Source: Bugula neritina (taxonomy: Eukaryota > Bryozoa > Gymnolaemata > Cheilostomatida > Bugulidae). Taken from it: 35,000 bases of DNA. The notes beneath the pieces were generated by a model. It was given only the letters and a program-made list of their open reading frames with translations. It was not told where the DNA came from and did no database searches. A program made the translations under genes and the position numbers. The stretch lies in the NCBI GenBank assembly GCA_964035545.1, contig OZ037772.1, forward strand, positions 3,540,038 to 3,575,037, read 5' to 3'. This document shows positions 19,048 through 29,381 of the stretch, piece by piece (within the stretch, counting starts at the first letter, position 1; every line of letters begins with the position of its first letter).

Positions 19048-22000
19048 GTGAGTTACAGTACATAACACAATATATCATATCATAGGCTTGCATATGATTT
19101 TCTCACTATCATCTAGGAGTTGTCTGATCTGTGTATATGAAAAGCAAACAATACTGTATATTCTATGTGAACTCTGGTTACCAACTTGTGGAGTGTGTGG
19201 ATATCTTTTCATTAGGTAGAGAAAGTAACTGTTATGTAGATTACATCATCGGCGGTCCTCTCTTGTTGAATTGTGGTACTGTTGGATATCATGGGATTGG
19301 GGTTGTCTCCTCTTTATATTATTTTGTTCTCATACAGTACAATACTTGTTAGAGCAGTCATTCCCAATCTTTTTCATACCATTCCCACTTTCATACATGT
19401 TTACTGTTGATTCCCCTCCCTTTTGACAATCGGAAATTTTTATGAGTGACAAAATGATAATATAGATTACAATGCAATATTTTTCCATTACATTTAAAGA
19501 CAATATAGTTATTTCTGATAATTATATTATGCATGTGTAAAACACAGAGCAGTTCAATTAATGATATTATGGCTGCAGCTGATGACATTGTACCAGCTTG
19601 CTTTCAAACCTCCCACCCCAACCCTTAAACCCCAACCCCAATATTGTAATTAAAACACATTCATGTAGAAGTAGACTGAGATGGCAGAATTGGTTAAATA
19701 GATAAGCTAAGATGAAGGCTTATAGATATACAGGTACATGTAACTTGCTAGGGCTCAAAAGTCTTCAACAAACTGCTTGAAATTTTTGAAATCAAAATCT
19801 CAGCTCCCCCTAAAAAGCCCAAATTCCCTCTTAGAAGATTCTCCCAAGTTGGGAATCACTGCGTTGGATTGACTTGTGTTTACTATCTTCTTTCCTGTGA
19901 TTATAAACATGTATGATGTTGTCATGACAACAGAGTTGCTGTGGCACAAAGTACAGTTTACTAGTATGTAGTGATTGTGTAGTGAGAGTGGAGTGTCTGG
20001 ATATTGTCCATGGTTATGTGTAATCTGTAAGGAGTAGAATTATATTATTTTAATATAATGTTGAGGTACTTCTATAATGGCAGTTTGCTCAATAGCTTTA
20101 GTTCTAATGCGATAGACTCATAGCTCTGGAGTCTAGCAGCTGCTACTATTACCACTAGCTGTTCAAAATTCGGCCAACATCCGGGCTGCCAAAGTGTAAT
20201 AGCCATTGACAAGGCCAAGCAGTCACTGGGAAATTATTTGACTAAAGAGCAGGTCTTATGACTATTAGTAGTGAGTCCCTTAGACAGGAATCAGTGATTC
20301 TGTGACCTATTTAGTTAAATCCAATGCTGACCTTTTGATTGATTATTAGATAGCCATCACAATTGTATTTGGTACAATATAATATTATTATGGGGTGTCA
20401 ATCAGTGTCTAATATAATCTGTGAATTGAGTGTTTCCTTTAGTTGGTTACTTCTTCTACCATCAGTCAGTTGTATTGAGTGTCTACTTTAGCTTTGATGA
20501 GTTGATTACTTTTTCTACTATCAATTAGTTGTATAATTAGGTGTTACTTTGTATTGAGTGATGAATAGTGTTGAGAATTTAGGCCTATATTATGCCAACC
20601 CCCCCCCCCTCTGACTTAGACTGTGACCCAACCTGCTGCACATACATAGTAGTACTACACTGAAGATAGTCAACATGTGTATATATCATATACATATATA
20701 TATAACATAATTATATATATACATGCATATATCATCCTACTAGTAATGGATTACTAAGTACAAGTTATCCTATGACTCACTCTTCTTATGCTAGCTGCAC
20801 GAGATAGACAACACTCACACGTGACACGCACTCACAGTGCACTAGCTCTTGACACATTGCCAAGGATGATGAAATGACAGTTTCGCGCCACTCCTAGCAG
20901 TTAGAGTGGCAGGGAATAGTTGTAGTATGTTGTAGTATTGGCTCCTCAGAATTCACTCCTCAGTAATTAGTTGCATTGCACAAACTTGCAACAAAAGTGA
21001 ATAATTATTGACAATATGGCCTCCACTCAGTAGTTTAAACTGGTAATTTATCTTATCATTTTACTCTACAAGTTACAGTTGAGTCTGTTTGTTGAGTAGC
21101 AGTTCTTTGTCATGAGTGACTATTTTCCAGCATATTAGGTACATAATATAGTCAAGTGTGTTTGTGTGATAGCCTGTGGTCTATAATATAATGAATGTGT
21201 GTTGATGAGTGATGAGTATTTATTTGAGTATTTGTCAAGGACATAGCTGTGGCCTGTGTGTGTGGATGGAGTATTTCATTACTTGAGATATACTAAACAC
21301 AGCTAACACAGGTAACACACTGATTTCTAATTTTGTAGGAAAGATCACTATGACATAACAGATCCCACTACACTACCAGTAGCTCAGCATGGAGACCCCT
21401 TAGAATACAAGTCTCCACCCAAACCTGCACCCATTCCCTGCGATGTGTGTAAAGGTGGAACACAAGCTGCTGTGTTTTGTATGGAGAGCCAAAAGAAATT
21501 ATGTCAGCAGCATCAAGAAGTGAGTCTTTCTTATGTCATTTCTCAAGATTAGTTAGTAAACCAGTTCTGGTTTGTGTGTAGAATATTATTGAAAAGAAAT
21601 GTTGAGTCTGTGTGACTTTTTATACTAAACGCACAGTTTCACAGTGCAGTGAGTCAACTATGACAGACTTGTTGGTGAAAATACAACCAACTAAACTGTT
21701 GACCTTTATTATACAGAATCACAGAGAGCTGATGGGAGATAGACATCAGTTTATTGACATTGAGGTCTACAGAGCTTCTCCTCAAAGATATACTATAGCT
21801 GAATGTGAACATCATAAAGAGGAACAGCTGACAGAAGTGTGTTCCAAGTGTCACCAGATATTCTGTATGAGATGTGATATGAGGACTGGCTGTAAGGATA
21901 AGACAGGTATTTACTTGCTGTTTCTATTTCTGTAGAAAGAAGCTGAGAATTATTACAAGAACCTGTTATTTATTATTTTATTATTAAAGTGAGTTATGTA

Positions 22001-25000
22001 ACAGTAAAAGAGGAAGTAAGTTTGTCAGCATTAAGGTTTGTGTGAGACAGAAGTGGATAGTGCAGGAGTTTATATTCTCACTGTTATGTTGAATATTTAG
22101 TATATTTCATCCTTCAAGTGTCTGTTCCCTTGATAAGATGGTATAGGCATAGCTTTAACTCAGTGGTGTCCCACCTTTTTCATACCCTCCCTCTTTTTAT
22201 AAATGTTTTCTATTAAGTTTCCCCCCTTTTGAGAAACACTGTAACTTATATTCATAAAGAAAATCAGGGTACAGATTTTTTCCAGAAAAGGCCAGTGTGT
22301 TTGACATGGACCAGTGTCTGCCACAACTTCAGTTTAGTTATAGTTATACATATACATGTAACCTGGAAAACAAGGCAAGAGCTCAAAGAGCTGGTAAACT
22401 GTGTGAACTTTTGAGAAATGAAACCCCTGAAAAGCCCGAATTCCCTGCAAGGGTAATTCTCCCAAGGTTGGGAGCCACTGCTCTAACTTTTTCAATTATA
22501 TTATTCCAAGTGCAGTGATTAATGAGCTAACCTGTGAAATATTTCTAGTCCAACCAACTGTCTAGTAATTACATAGTATGTGTGTAGTGATACATCATCA
22601 ACCTGTAGTTAGAAGTATAGTGATTATTGAGCTAACCAGTGAATATAAATGACATCTTTCTAGTCCAAGTCCAACTGTCTAGTTATTACATAGTATGTGT
22701 GTAGTGATACATCATCAACCTGTAGGTACAGGTAGTAGGTGTAGAATAAGTACAATATCATATCTATAATAATGCTTTTATAAATAGTGTGATTTTATGT
22801 ATACAGAGGAGACAGTAGCATTCCATGACCTGGCATCTTTGAGTGATTTGTCTTGTGAGTTACGAGAAAGTCTGACTGGTGGAATAGAGACTCTGTCTGA
22901 GAAAGTTGCAGAGTTGAATGACATCTCAAAGGATGCCTGGAAAGAACTGAGTAAAATAGAAGATGAAGTGAAGAAGATGGTTGCCAGAGTAAACGCTAAA
23001 GCTGACGCTCAGGTATGCTGACATGGTGATGTCATTTAGTGTATTTCTGTTTGTCTGAAATTGGAATTTGCATTTGGTTTTTGAGTTGTAAATAGAAATG
23101 AATTTCATTTACCACTAGAATTAACTGGCCATTGAAGTATTATCATTTTGTGTACAAGTAGCAGTAGTCATTCATCACATGTTACTCAGTGCAGAGGAAC
23201 CTGTCAATACAGATGACTCACTCATCCTTTTGCAACTGTCAATCACTCACACAGGGAGGTTGGCTGTGTGAGTGATTGACAGGTGTCAGGAGGAGGAGAC
23301 TAGTCACGTGATGTACTAGCTCTCTGCTGTGTATGGAGTGTCACGTGACTGAGTCATTGTCCACTCAGTGGGTGATCTGTTATTTTCATTTCCAGTGTAG
23401 AGGTTGTGAGGTGCAGATGTGGTTACACTGTGTTACTATTTATTAGATAGAAGAGATTAGAAAGAGAGCTACAAACCTGAGGCTAGAAATATATGGATAT
23501 TTGAAGAGCTGCACACAGATAGTGGATAATTATAGAATAGAGCTGGCCTTGAGTAAGACAATGGGCAGACAGTCTCTGCTGGACACAGTACAACATGCAG
23601 TTGACAAGTTCAATGATGCAGAGATTGTGAGAGACTACAAAGAGCTGAGTGAGAAGATGGAAAAGGCTACAGATATTGGTGTAATAGAGAAGTGTGTACT
23701 TCCAGACAGCATCTTGGTACCAACATGTAGGTGGAGTCTATAAATAGTAACACTAACTATAAATAACTTTCTGCTTGTAATCATGTGAGTTGCTTTCACT
23801 GAATATTTAAATAGTAGAATAAGTAGATAGAGTTTATTTATTAGAGAATTGAGTTTTGTTCTACTCTCACATTATGAGACATTTCTGCAGTGTTTCAGAG
23901 TTTATGATGTATAAGTGAGCTGCTAAACTGTGTTATGCTGACTACCTGCTGTCATTATTGACAAGATATTCTCACTTAGACTTGTGCATCACGTAACAAC
24001 TTGTAGTAACTACAGACTGATTGTACTTAAAACATCTTTTAGTTTTAAGTTTGAAAAGCTGTTCCCACCTCCTCAGGTGATGAGATTCTCAAGTTATAGA
24101 ATTGTTATTTTGTTGTTGCAGACAGTGAAGACAGTCTGGGACTGAAGCTGCTGCAGCCACCATCTTCTCTCCAGTCTGATGGACTTCCTGTACGTGACTG
24201 GTGTATCACAGTAAACATCTCAGCTGATGGACATCTTATGTGTGGGACACTAGAAGGTATAGAAGTAATAAATAGAGACACTCTGGATACTATCAGCTCA
24301 GTGAAGGACACCAACACTACAGAGTGGAGGGAGATAATCCAACCTGAAGGGGTGATGGTTGGCAGCTCGTATAACGAAGAGGAGGAAACAGCTGAAGTCT
24401 CACTTCTTGATCCGAACTCCTTTGAGAAGACTCGCTCTCTCTACAAGCAGCCATTAGATGTACTCACTTACTATAGAATAGCTCAGCACGACTCACTGCT
24501 CTATATTGTAGACTACAGAGAGAAGCAGCTGGTAGTCTGTAACCTAGTTGACAATAAAATACAGAAGTTCCCACTTCCTGAGATGAAGAACCCTGTACCT
24601 GTATGCATCCTCCCAGACTCATCTCTCCTCATAGGAGACTGCACTGCAGATGGTAAAGTGAGAAGATATAAAGTGGAGAACACAACTCTCACTCTAATGT
24701 GGGAGTTTCTTCACATCTCAGTACCATCTGGTATTTCCTTTGATCCAACATCTGAACTGATTCACATCTGTACATGGGAAGGACCTCTCCTCATCCTCTC
24801 ACTTGAAGGTAAATACTCTGTTTATTATAGTAAGTTTAGTTATTTTATATATAATTATGTTGTAGTAAATAATATATTTTAATAATTAACAGTAAACAAC
24901 TTCCACTCATGAGATATATTATGTTATTGTTAGTACTTATCAAGTCACTGATGTTATTTTTAGCTAAAAGTTATGTAATAAAGACTGTAACATGCTGATA

Positions 25001-25951
25001 GTAGATGTTATATTCTTCATCACATGACTTGTAGTTAATAATAATATTAGTGAATAATACTGCCTCCCTGCAATGAGTTTATTTCCAGCTGCAGTAACAT
25101 GCAGGATGTAAGCACAGGTTAAAGTGTGTATTATATTGTATAGGTTTAAGGTGTACTCTGTGTAGTGTGCAGTGAGCTCTTAGTAAACTCTCTATTCAGT
25201 CTTCCTTTCCAAGGGTTCACCTGGTAGTGTAGAGGATAGGGACTCCACACTGCTAAGTGAGTTGGTGCTGCAAGGGGTTCAAACCCACCTATCAGCATGT
25301 CTAGTTAATATACTATGCAAGTGTTTTACAGTAATTTTAGAGGTGCTCAGTCTAACAACTGTACAGAATGCCAGCTACACATGAGTTATAAGTTGTAGTT
25401 TGACTTCAGTCTAGTGCTGCTGTTGTTTTGGTCATCAGATAATTTAAATATAAATAATTTGATACTTTTGACTGCCATTACTGAGACTATATAATTTAAT
25501 GATGGCCGATAGAGCAGTGTTTGCTGGTGGGACTCAGGTGGCTGCGGTTGGTTCTTGTCAAGTATTTAATATGTGATAATGTTGGAGTAGCTGCAGTAGC
25601 AGTAGTTTGAAGTAGACTTGTGGGTGTGTTCTTGCTAAGAGCCACAGGCTAAGTTTGTGGGTCAAGGTCAATACAGTTGTATAATGAGGCACTATTTTCT
25701 GCTGTTTAAATATTTACTTCATGCATATAACCTGCTTAGTTGCATCTTTAAAGACAGTCTGTCTGTTTCTCTCAATACACACCAACTGATACAATATGAT
25801 GCTATTATTTACAGGTCAACTGGTGCTTACTGTTCCCAGAGAAAGTCTTGGTGTGAGTAGCTCCCACGTGTGGGACATTGCTGTGTATAACAGAGACACA
25901 GTGTTTCTAGCAGGTGGAGATGGACTGAGGAGATACACAATAAAATACTAA
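18866..25951 (+). CDS. TRIM-class RING/B-box/coiled-coil/beta-propeller-like protein
   Basis: Seven coding exons: 18866-19047, 21339-21519, 21717-21906, 22807-23012, 23447-23726, 24122-24808, 25815-25951. They join in phase at GT-AG sites to give 1863 bp, 620 residues and a stop. Order: RING (residues 17-60, C3HC4 with C17, C20, C35, H37, C40, C43, C57, C60); B-box 1 (C95, C98, C108, C116, H119, H131); B-box 2 (C151, H154, C163, C166, C171, C174, C180, H191); helical coiled-coil region about 190-340; then a beta-rich region of about 275 residues with repeated blades, such as LYIVDYREKQLVVCNL and AVYNRDTVFLAGGDGLRRY. RING plus B-boxes marks a ubiquitin E3 ligase, and the C-terminal region should bind substrate. 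The ATG has good context (aagatgg) and follows acceptor ttttacag. The C-terminal region resembles NHL/WD-type propellers but lacks a clear NHL signature. No lesion is seen. Confidence 0.9.
19048..21338. other. Large intron of the TRIM-like gene
   Basis: This 2.3 kb intron holds a hAT-type MITE (19355-19861), a C run at about 20602-20611 and an atatacatatatatat patch near 20680-20730. No other gene is seen in it. Confidence 0.7.
19355..19861. mobile_element. hAT-type MITE, TRIM intron copy 1
   Basis: Starts cagtcattcccaatctttttcat and ends cccaagttgggaatcactg, giving inverted termini of about 15 bp (attcccaa-ct / ag-ttgggaat). The flanking 8-mers tgttagag and cgttggat agree at five positions. 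It shares ends and internal ccc-aaattccctc words with the element at 22161-22480. Confidence 0.65.
21339..21519 (+). CDS. TRIM-like gene exon 2: linker and first part of B-box 1
   Basis: Acceptor ttttgtag, donor gaa|gtgagt. Encodes a Pro-rich linker (SPPKPAPIP) and then CDVCKGGTQAAVFC and LCQQHQE, the first half of B-box 1. Confidence 0.88.
21717..21906 (+). CDS. TRIM-like gene exon 3: end of B-box 1 and B-box 2
   Basis: Acceptor ttatacag, donor acag|gtattt. Contains RHQFIDIEVY (end of B-box 1), then CEHHKEEQLTEVCSKC and FCMRCDMRTGC (B-box 2); the last ligand, H191, is supplied by the next exon. Confidence 0.88.
22161..22480. mobile_element. hAT-type MITE, TRIM intron copy 2
   Basis: Starts cagtggtgtcccacctttttt and ends aaggttgggagccactg, the classic CAGTGGT...CCACTG hAT-type terminus. 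The flanking 8-mers ctttaact (22153) and ctctaact (22481) match at seven of eight positions. It has no transposase coding. Confidence 0.82.
22490..22806. repeat. Intron with an approximately 125-bp tandem duplication
   Basis: The block agtaattacatagtatgtgt through gtgatacatcatcaacctgtag occurs twice, near 22562 and 22679, with related sequence around it (gagctaacc, ctttctagtcca). Confidence 0.75.
22807..23012 (+). CDS. TRIM-like gene exon 4: coiled coil
   Basis: Acceptor gtatacag, donor ctcag|gtatgc. Encodes EETVAFHDLASLSDLSCELR, then a Glu/Lys-rich heptad-like stretch (VAELNDISKDAWKELSKIED) of the kind that dimerises TRIM proteins. Confidence 0.88.
23236..23282. other. Perfect 19-bp hairpin in intron
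   Basis: ctgtcaatcactcacacag and its exact reverse complement ctgtgtgagtgattgacag flank a 9-bp loop, ggaggttgg. It lies in the intron between exons 4 and 5 of the TRIM-like gene. It could be a cruciform, a small-RNA precursor stem or a relic of a palindromic element. Confidence 0.85.
23303..23349. promoter_or_regulatory. Paired GTCACGTGAY E-box motifs
   Basis: gtcacgtgat (23303) and gtcacgtgac (23340) lie 27 bp apart. They form an inverted pair agtcacgtga...tcacgtgact. The same 10-bp word is in the presumed promoter at 17273. The word fits sites of bHLH-ZIP factors such as USF or MiT/TFE; use in this genome is inference. Confidence 0.35.
23447..23726 (+). CDS. TRIM-like gene exon 5: second helical segment
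   Basis: Acceptor atttattag; donor acat|gtaggt, chosen because it alone fits the phase of the next exon. Helical and charged (KFNDAEIVRDYKELSEKMEK), continuing the coiled coil. Confidence 0.82.
24122..24808 (+). CDS. TRIM-like gene exon 6: propeller-like region
   Basis: Acceptor ttgttgcag, donor gaag|gtaaat. This largest exon (687 bp) encodes repeated beta-rich blades, for example ISADGHLMCGTLEGIEVINR, PDSSLLIGDCTADGKVRRYK and SGISFDPTSELIHICT. Confidence 0.88.
24809..25814. other. Last intron of the TRIM-like gene
   Basis: A 1 kb intron that contains a tRNA-like SINE fragment at 25210-25290. No other coding sequence is seen. Confidence 0.7.
25210..25290 (+). mobile_element. tRNA-derived SINE fragment
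   Basis: An A-box-like tggtagtgtagagg (25222-25235) and a good B-box ggttcaaaccc (25276-25286) stand about 40 bp apart. The ends do not pair as a tRNA acceptor stem. Related to the minus-strand sequence at 5010-5092. Confidence 0.5.
25815..25951 (+). CDS. TRIM-like gene exon 7 and stop
   Basis: Acceptor atttacag. Encodes QLVLTVPRESLGVSSSHVWD and on to GLRRYTIKY, then TAA. It closes the last blade of the presumed propeller. Confidence 0.88.
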
Positions 25952-26128
25952 ACTTATCAGCTACAGTTTGCTAATAATTAGCTCAGTGAGGTGCTGAGAG
26001 ATAAACTGGATAAAATTTGTCATCAACATAATTATATTCATTACAATTCATCATTACACACACTCTGTATTTATAGTTAGATATGAGATGTTTTACTGTA
26101 TCAAATATATGTTGCTATTTTACTATCT

Positions 26129-26134
26129 AATAAA
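26129..26134 (+). terminator. Polyadenylation signal aataaa (TRIM-like gene)
   Basis: aataaa lies 178 bp after the stop and is followed by tttgttagtg, a TG-rich downstream element. Confidence 0.6.
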
Positions 26135-26892
26135 GTTTATTTGTTAGTGAAAATATAGTCTGTTTTCATGTCTCATTAGCTTAGTTCAAGTTGAGTTCGA
26201 TTAGTAAAAATAATCTTTACTGGAGCAGTAACTGTAAATGACTTGTCTGTTGGAGAATTTATTTACTGAATTGACATGCAGGTGCAAGTAACTCCAACAT
26301 GACTTAGTAAATTTATTCAAACCACACATGATACATAATATAGATTCCATTGCTGTGTACAACAGCAATGAGTAGCCAATCAAATTGTTTCTTGTCATGC
26401 AATCAGGAATCTGATAAATAATATATAAGGCAATCAGCTAGATATAAACACTGTATTACTCTACACATGAGCTGTCTGTGATGCAGCTGCTTTGTAAAAT
26501 GTGTGTAATTTGATGAGTTTAGTTCAATTGGTTGCAGTTTAATTATGACGTGTTCTCCATTCACCTGGTAGAAATATCATGAGGTATAATAGAAGACAAC
26601 TCCTAAGCATGTCTAAAGGCATGCTTTTAGTAAACAATATATTGCAATGCTACCATCTGATTGGACAACTTAGTTCTCATGCAACAGCTTAGAGCTCTTG
26701 TGTATATTGCAACTAGTTACCAAATGGTAATGACAACATTTACATGTAAACTCAACTTTCTTAAAAATAGCCATTATAGTACTATAGTAGGGAGTTTTGC
26801 TGATGTGTTTGTATTATTTCTACCTGCAGGGCTGATTACATTATAAATTGTTTAATCTTATCTTGGAATTGTGCCTCCAAATTAATCAAGTA
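26135..26892. other. Intergenic DNA between TRIM-like gene and collagen copy B
   Basis: AT-rich; no supported gene on either strand. Homology to collagen copy A begins at about 26893. Confidence 0.5.
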
Positions 26893-26920
26893 ACTTGTAT
26901 TTTCTATTGTCTGTTGTCAG

Positions 26921-27083
26921 GTGGATCCAGATGGTGGCTCCATAGCTAATGCTATCCAGGCTTACTGTCGCAAGGAAATGAAGAGCACTTGCACCAATGC
27001 CAAGACCTCCGAGTTTGCCACCAAGTCATACGTCACCCAGCAGCTAGATAATCAGCCATTCGTTGCTAAACACATGGGAACTC
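26921..27083 (+). pseudogene. COLFI exon 2, copy B
   Basis: Nearly identical to copy A 11441-11610 (VDPDGGSIANAIQAYC, then KEMKSTC). The 3' end reads gttgctaaacacatgggaac, then tc|gtaagt; it lacks 2 bp and 5 bp relative to copy A, so the exon ends in a different phase. Confidence 0.85.
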
Positions 27084-27159
27084 GTAAGTGTTTATCTTGT
27101 ATCAACCATGACTGTCTTAGTAATAGTCAAGAATATCCAAGAGTTTTATGTTGAGCATT

Positions 27160-27327
27160 GTTTCCTTCACATCTATACTATATGCTGGGGTTTTCCACAC
27201 ACCTATGCTATATGCTGTGGTTTCCCCGCAATGTTATGTTCTATGCTGGGGTTTCCCTCACACCTACGTTATATGCTGGGGTTTCCTTTCCACATATGCT
27301 ATATGCTGGGGTTTCCCTCACAGCTAG
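27160..27327 (+). repeat. 30-bp minisatellite, copy B
   Basis: Five to six units of the same ctatatgctggggtttccct-type repeat as at 8731-8979. The last unit ends only about 18 bp before the acceptor of the next Gly-X-Y exon. Upstream it joins directly to the intron that follows COLFI exon 2, a junction absent from copy A. Confidence 0.9.
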
Positions 27328-27345
27328 TCTGTCACTTATTTTCAG

Positions 27346-27505
27346 AAGCTGTTTATCTGGAGTACTGGGTGCTGTTGGTAGACCTGGAGAGAAGGCTGCT
27401 TATCATAGACCTGGAGAGCAGGGTGATCAAGGACTTTCTGGCCCCATGGGTACAGTGGGAATCCCCGGTAACTAGGGACCTGAAGGTGCTCAAGGAGACA
27501 AGGAG
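27346..27505 (+). pseudogene. Gly-X-Y exon, copy B, with TAG stop
   Basis: Matches copy A 9456-9594. It carries an internal duplication that repeats agacctggagag and adds AAYH-type sequence. CAG has become TAG (27473-27475) in GIPGN-stop-GPEG. It ends at gag|gcaagg, a GC-type donor. Confidence 0.75.
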
Positions 27506-27588
27506 GCAAGGACATTTTTTATTCAGTTTTCTCTTTATTTTAGTTCTCTGACTTTTCACTAGCCAATCCTTTAGTTGTTTATTTATAG

Positions 27589-27719
27589 GGGCCAGCTGGG
27601 CCACAGGGTTCTTCTGGACCAACTGGAATTTCTGGATCAGCGGGTCGGTCCACGTGGGCCAACTGGTCCTCAAGGACCCCAGGGAGCTAAGGGAATTCCC
27701 GGCAAACAAGGACCTAAAT
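27589..27719 (+). pseudogene. Extra Gly-X-Y exon, copy B, frameshifted
   Basis: Acceptor ttatttatag. GPAGPQGSSGPTGISGSAGR is followed by a 1-bp slip at cggtccacgtgggcc, after which GPTGPQGPQGAKGIPGKQGP reads in the shifted frame. The end is aaat|gtatga instead of aaag|gtatga. Copy A has only one exon of this type, so it was lost there or duplicated here. Confidence 0.7.
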
Positions 27720-27897
27720 GTATGAATGTATGAATGAAGTTTGATCGAACTAATCTTTGTGCTTAGTTATTGACCATGAACAGAATCTTTGCTCTAAGAG
27801 TTATAATATGTTATACAATACAATATTGTTACAGAAAATATTATTCACTAATATCTCACAGCTAAGGTGTGTCTCCTAAATATATTCATTACTATAG

Positions 27898-28007
27898 GGG
27901 CCAGCTGGGCCACAGGGTGCTTCTGGACCAACTGGATTGTCCGGACCAACTGGTCCTCAGAGACCCCACGGAGCTTCTGTGAATTCCCGGCGAACAAGGA
28001 CCTAAAG
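27898..28007 (+). pseudogene. Gly-X-Y exon, copy B, sharing copy A's insertion
   Basis: Matches copy A 9861-9970 closely, including the extra base in gcttctgtgaattcccgg, so the frameshift is older than the split of the two copies. Gly is further lost at cag-aga-ccc and gtg. Confidence 0.75.
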
Positions 28008-28145
28008 GTATGAATTAAGTTGAACCAATCTTTGTCCTTAGTTATTGGCCATCAACAGAATCATGGCTCTAAGAGTTATCCTTCTTAGTAAGAAGGTAAG
28101 GCAACTCCTAAGTCATGATAATATGAATATCATCTGCTGTTGTAG

Positions 28146-28329
28146 GACCAACTGGTTTCCAGGGACCGCAGGGATTCCCCGGAGCTCCTGTTATTGATGG
28201 TGAAAGGGGAGATGTCGGACCAGCTGGTATTGCTGGACCACCCAGGCTACGGGGTTCTGATGGCAAACAAGGAATAACTGGTCCTCCTGGTGCTATGGGT
28301 GGTATGGGACCACCTGAACCTGATGGTGC
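28146..28329 (+). pseudogene. Gly-X-Y exon, copy B, 5' part before LTR
   Basis: Acceptor ctgttgtag. Reads GPTGFQGPQGFPGAP, VID, GERGDVGPAGIAGPP, RLR, GSDGKQGITGPPGAMGGMGP. It lacks the TAA of copy A but has Gly to Val, Arg and Glu changes. The final ggtgctaag is split by the inserted element. Confidence 0.75.
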
Positions 28330-29381
28330 TGTTACTGGCCCCGTATGAATTAAACCAGGATTTCCAAACGCAGAAGTTTATTGGTTATACTTGTTGGTAA
28401 ACTTGCTGATAAATTCTCTGATAAACTTGCTGTGATAAACTTGCTGGTAAAAACTAAATAAGAAAGGCAAAAGTTATATAAATGATTGCATGCATATAAA
28501 TGTGGTTAAAAATATTAAAGTAATGCTCACAAAAACCATAAAGTAAATTTATTATAAAATAATAATTCAGATAATAATATGAATGAAAGTAACTAACCTC
28601 TTGGGTCCTTCATAAACAGTGCCAGTAAATAATATATTGTCAAACCAGTAGAAGAATAAAATAGTAATTACAGTTTTGTTAAAGAGTGCTGCCAACTGAT
28701 TGTATTAAGTTTGTAAAGTGTTTATATACTCTGGTTGTTGTTACTGTACCAGGCAAAAACATATTGCATAAACAACTATTGTCCCTAAAAAATACCACAA
28801 TGATTGTGCGTCCCAAAACATAGTAAATATTTACTGGGTAGCCTCAGGCTACCAACCCAGCCTGTACAGGTTGGGCAAGAATGACAGCCACCCAAACCAC
28901 AATGACCTGACCACAAATCCAATAGTCAGCACAAGGCAGATGAGTAATGCCTGCTGACGTATGTCACCTAAACATAAATAGGAAGTTAATGGGGTCAACA
29001 GTTATTTATAGTGGGCAACACACAACCAGTTAGCCTAGGGCCACACTGTGCGTATTTTCGCATGCGAAAATTGAAATCACAAGTAGCAAAGGTGTCCACT
29101 GTGCGCGTTGAGAAAACCTTCGCACTTGTCGCTCTGCATTCTCAACGCAAATGCTAATCGTCTCTGTCGTCGTCACCTAATTGGCTGATAGTTATTCAGC
29201 GAGCCCAACTTCTTTATTTTAGTGCTACATTCCAGTAAATTGCGTTTTGTTGAAAGCGAGTGCGATTTAAAAATGAAAGCTTTATTCATCACGCATCACT
29301 GACGCTACAGTGGACACCTTTGCTACTTGTGATTTCAATTTTCGCATGCGAAAATACGCACCGTGTGGCCCTAGGCTTACA
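28330..29381 (+). mobile_element. Probable solo LTR (1052 bp with nested MITE)
   Basis: The insertion begins TGTTACTGG and, disregarding the nested MITE, ends CCAGTTACA: TG...CA ends with 8 of 9 inverted matches. The 5-mer ggtgc flanks both sides (28325-28329 and 29382-29386) and occurs once at the empty site in copy A (gatggtgctaagg). A 5-bp target duplication with TG...CA ends is the mark of LTR retroelement integration; no internal coding region remains, so a solo LTR of about 705 bp is inferred. Confidence 0.7.
29033..29376. mobile_element. PIF/Harbinger-like MITE with 69-bp inverted repeats
   Basis: The terminal repeats 29033-29101 and 29308-29376 are reverse complements with a single mismatch. 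They start gcctagggccacac and include the palindrome ttttcgcatgcgaaaa. The trinucleotide tta flanks both ends (29030-29032 and 29377-29379), the TWA target preference of PIF/Harbinger elements. No transposase is present. It sits within the last few bases of the solo LTR. Confidence 0.85.

Noticed and set aside
25210-25290. A functional tRNA gene
   Set aside because: B-box and A-box words are present but the ends do not pair and no proper cloverleaf is seen.
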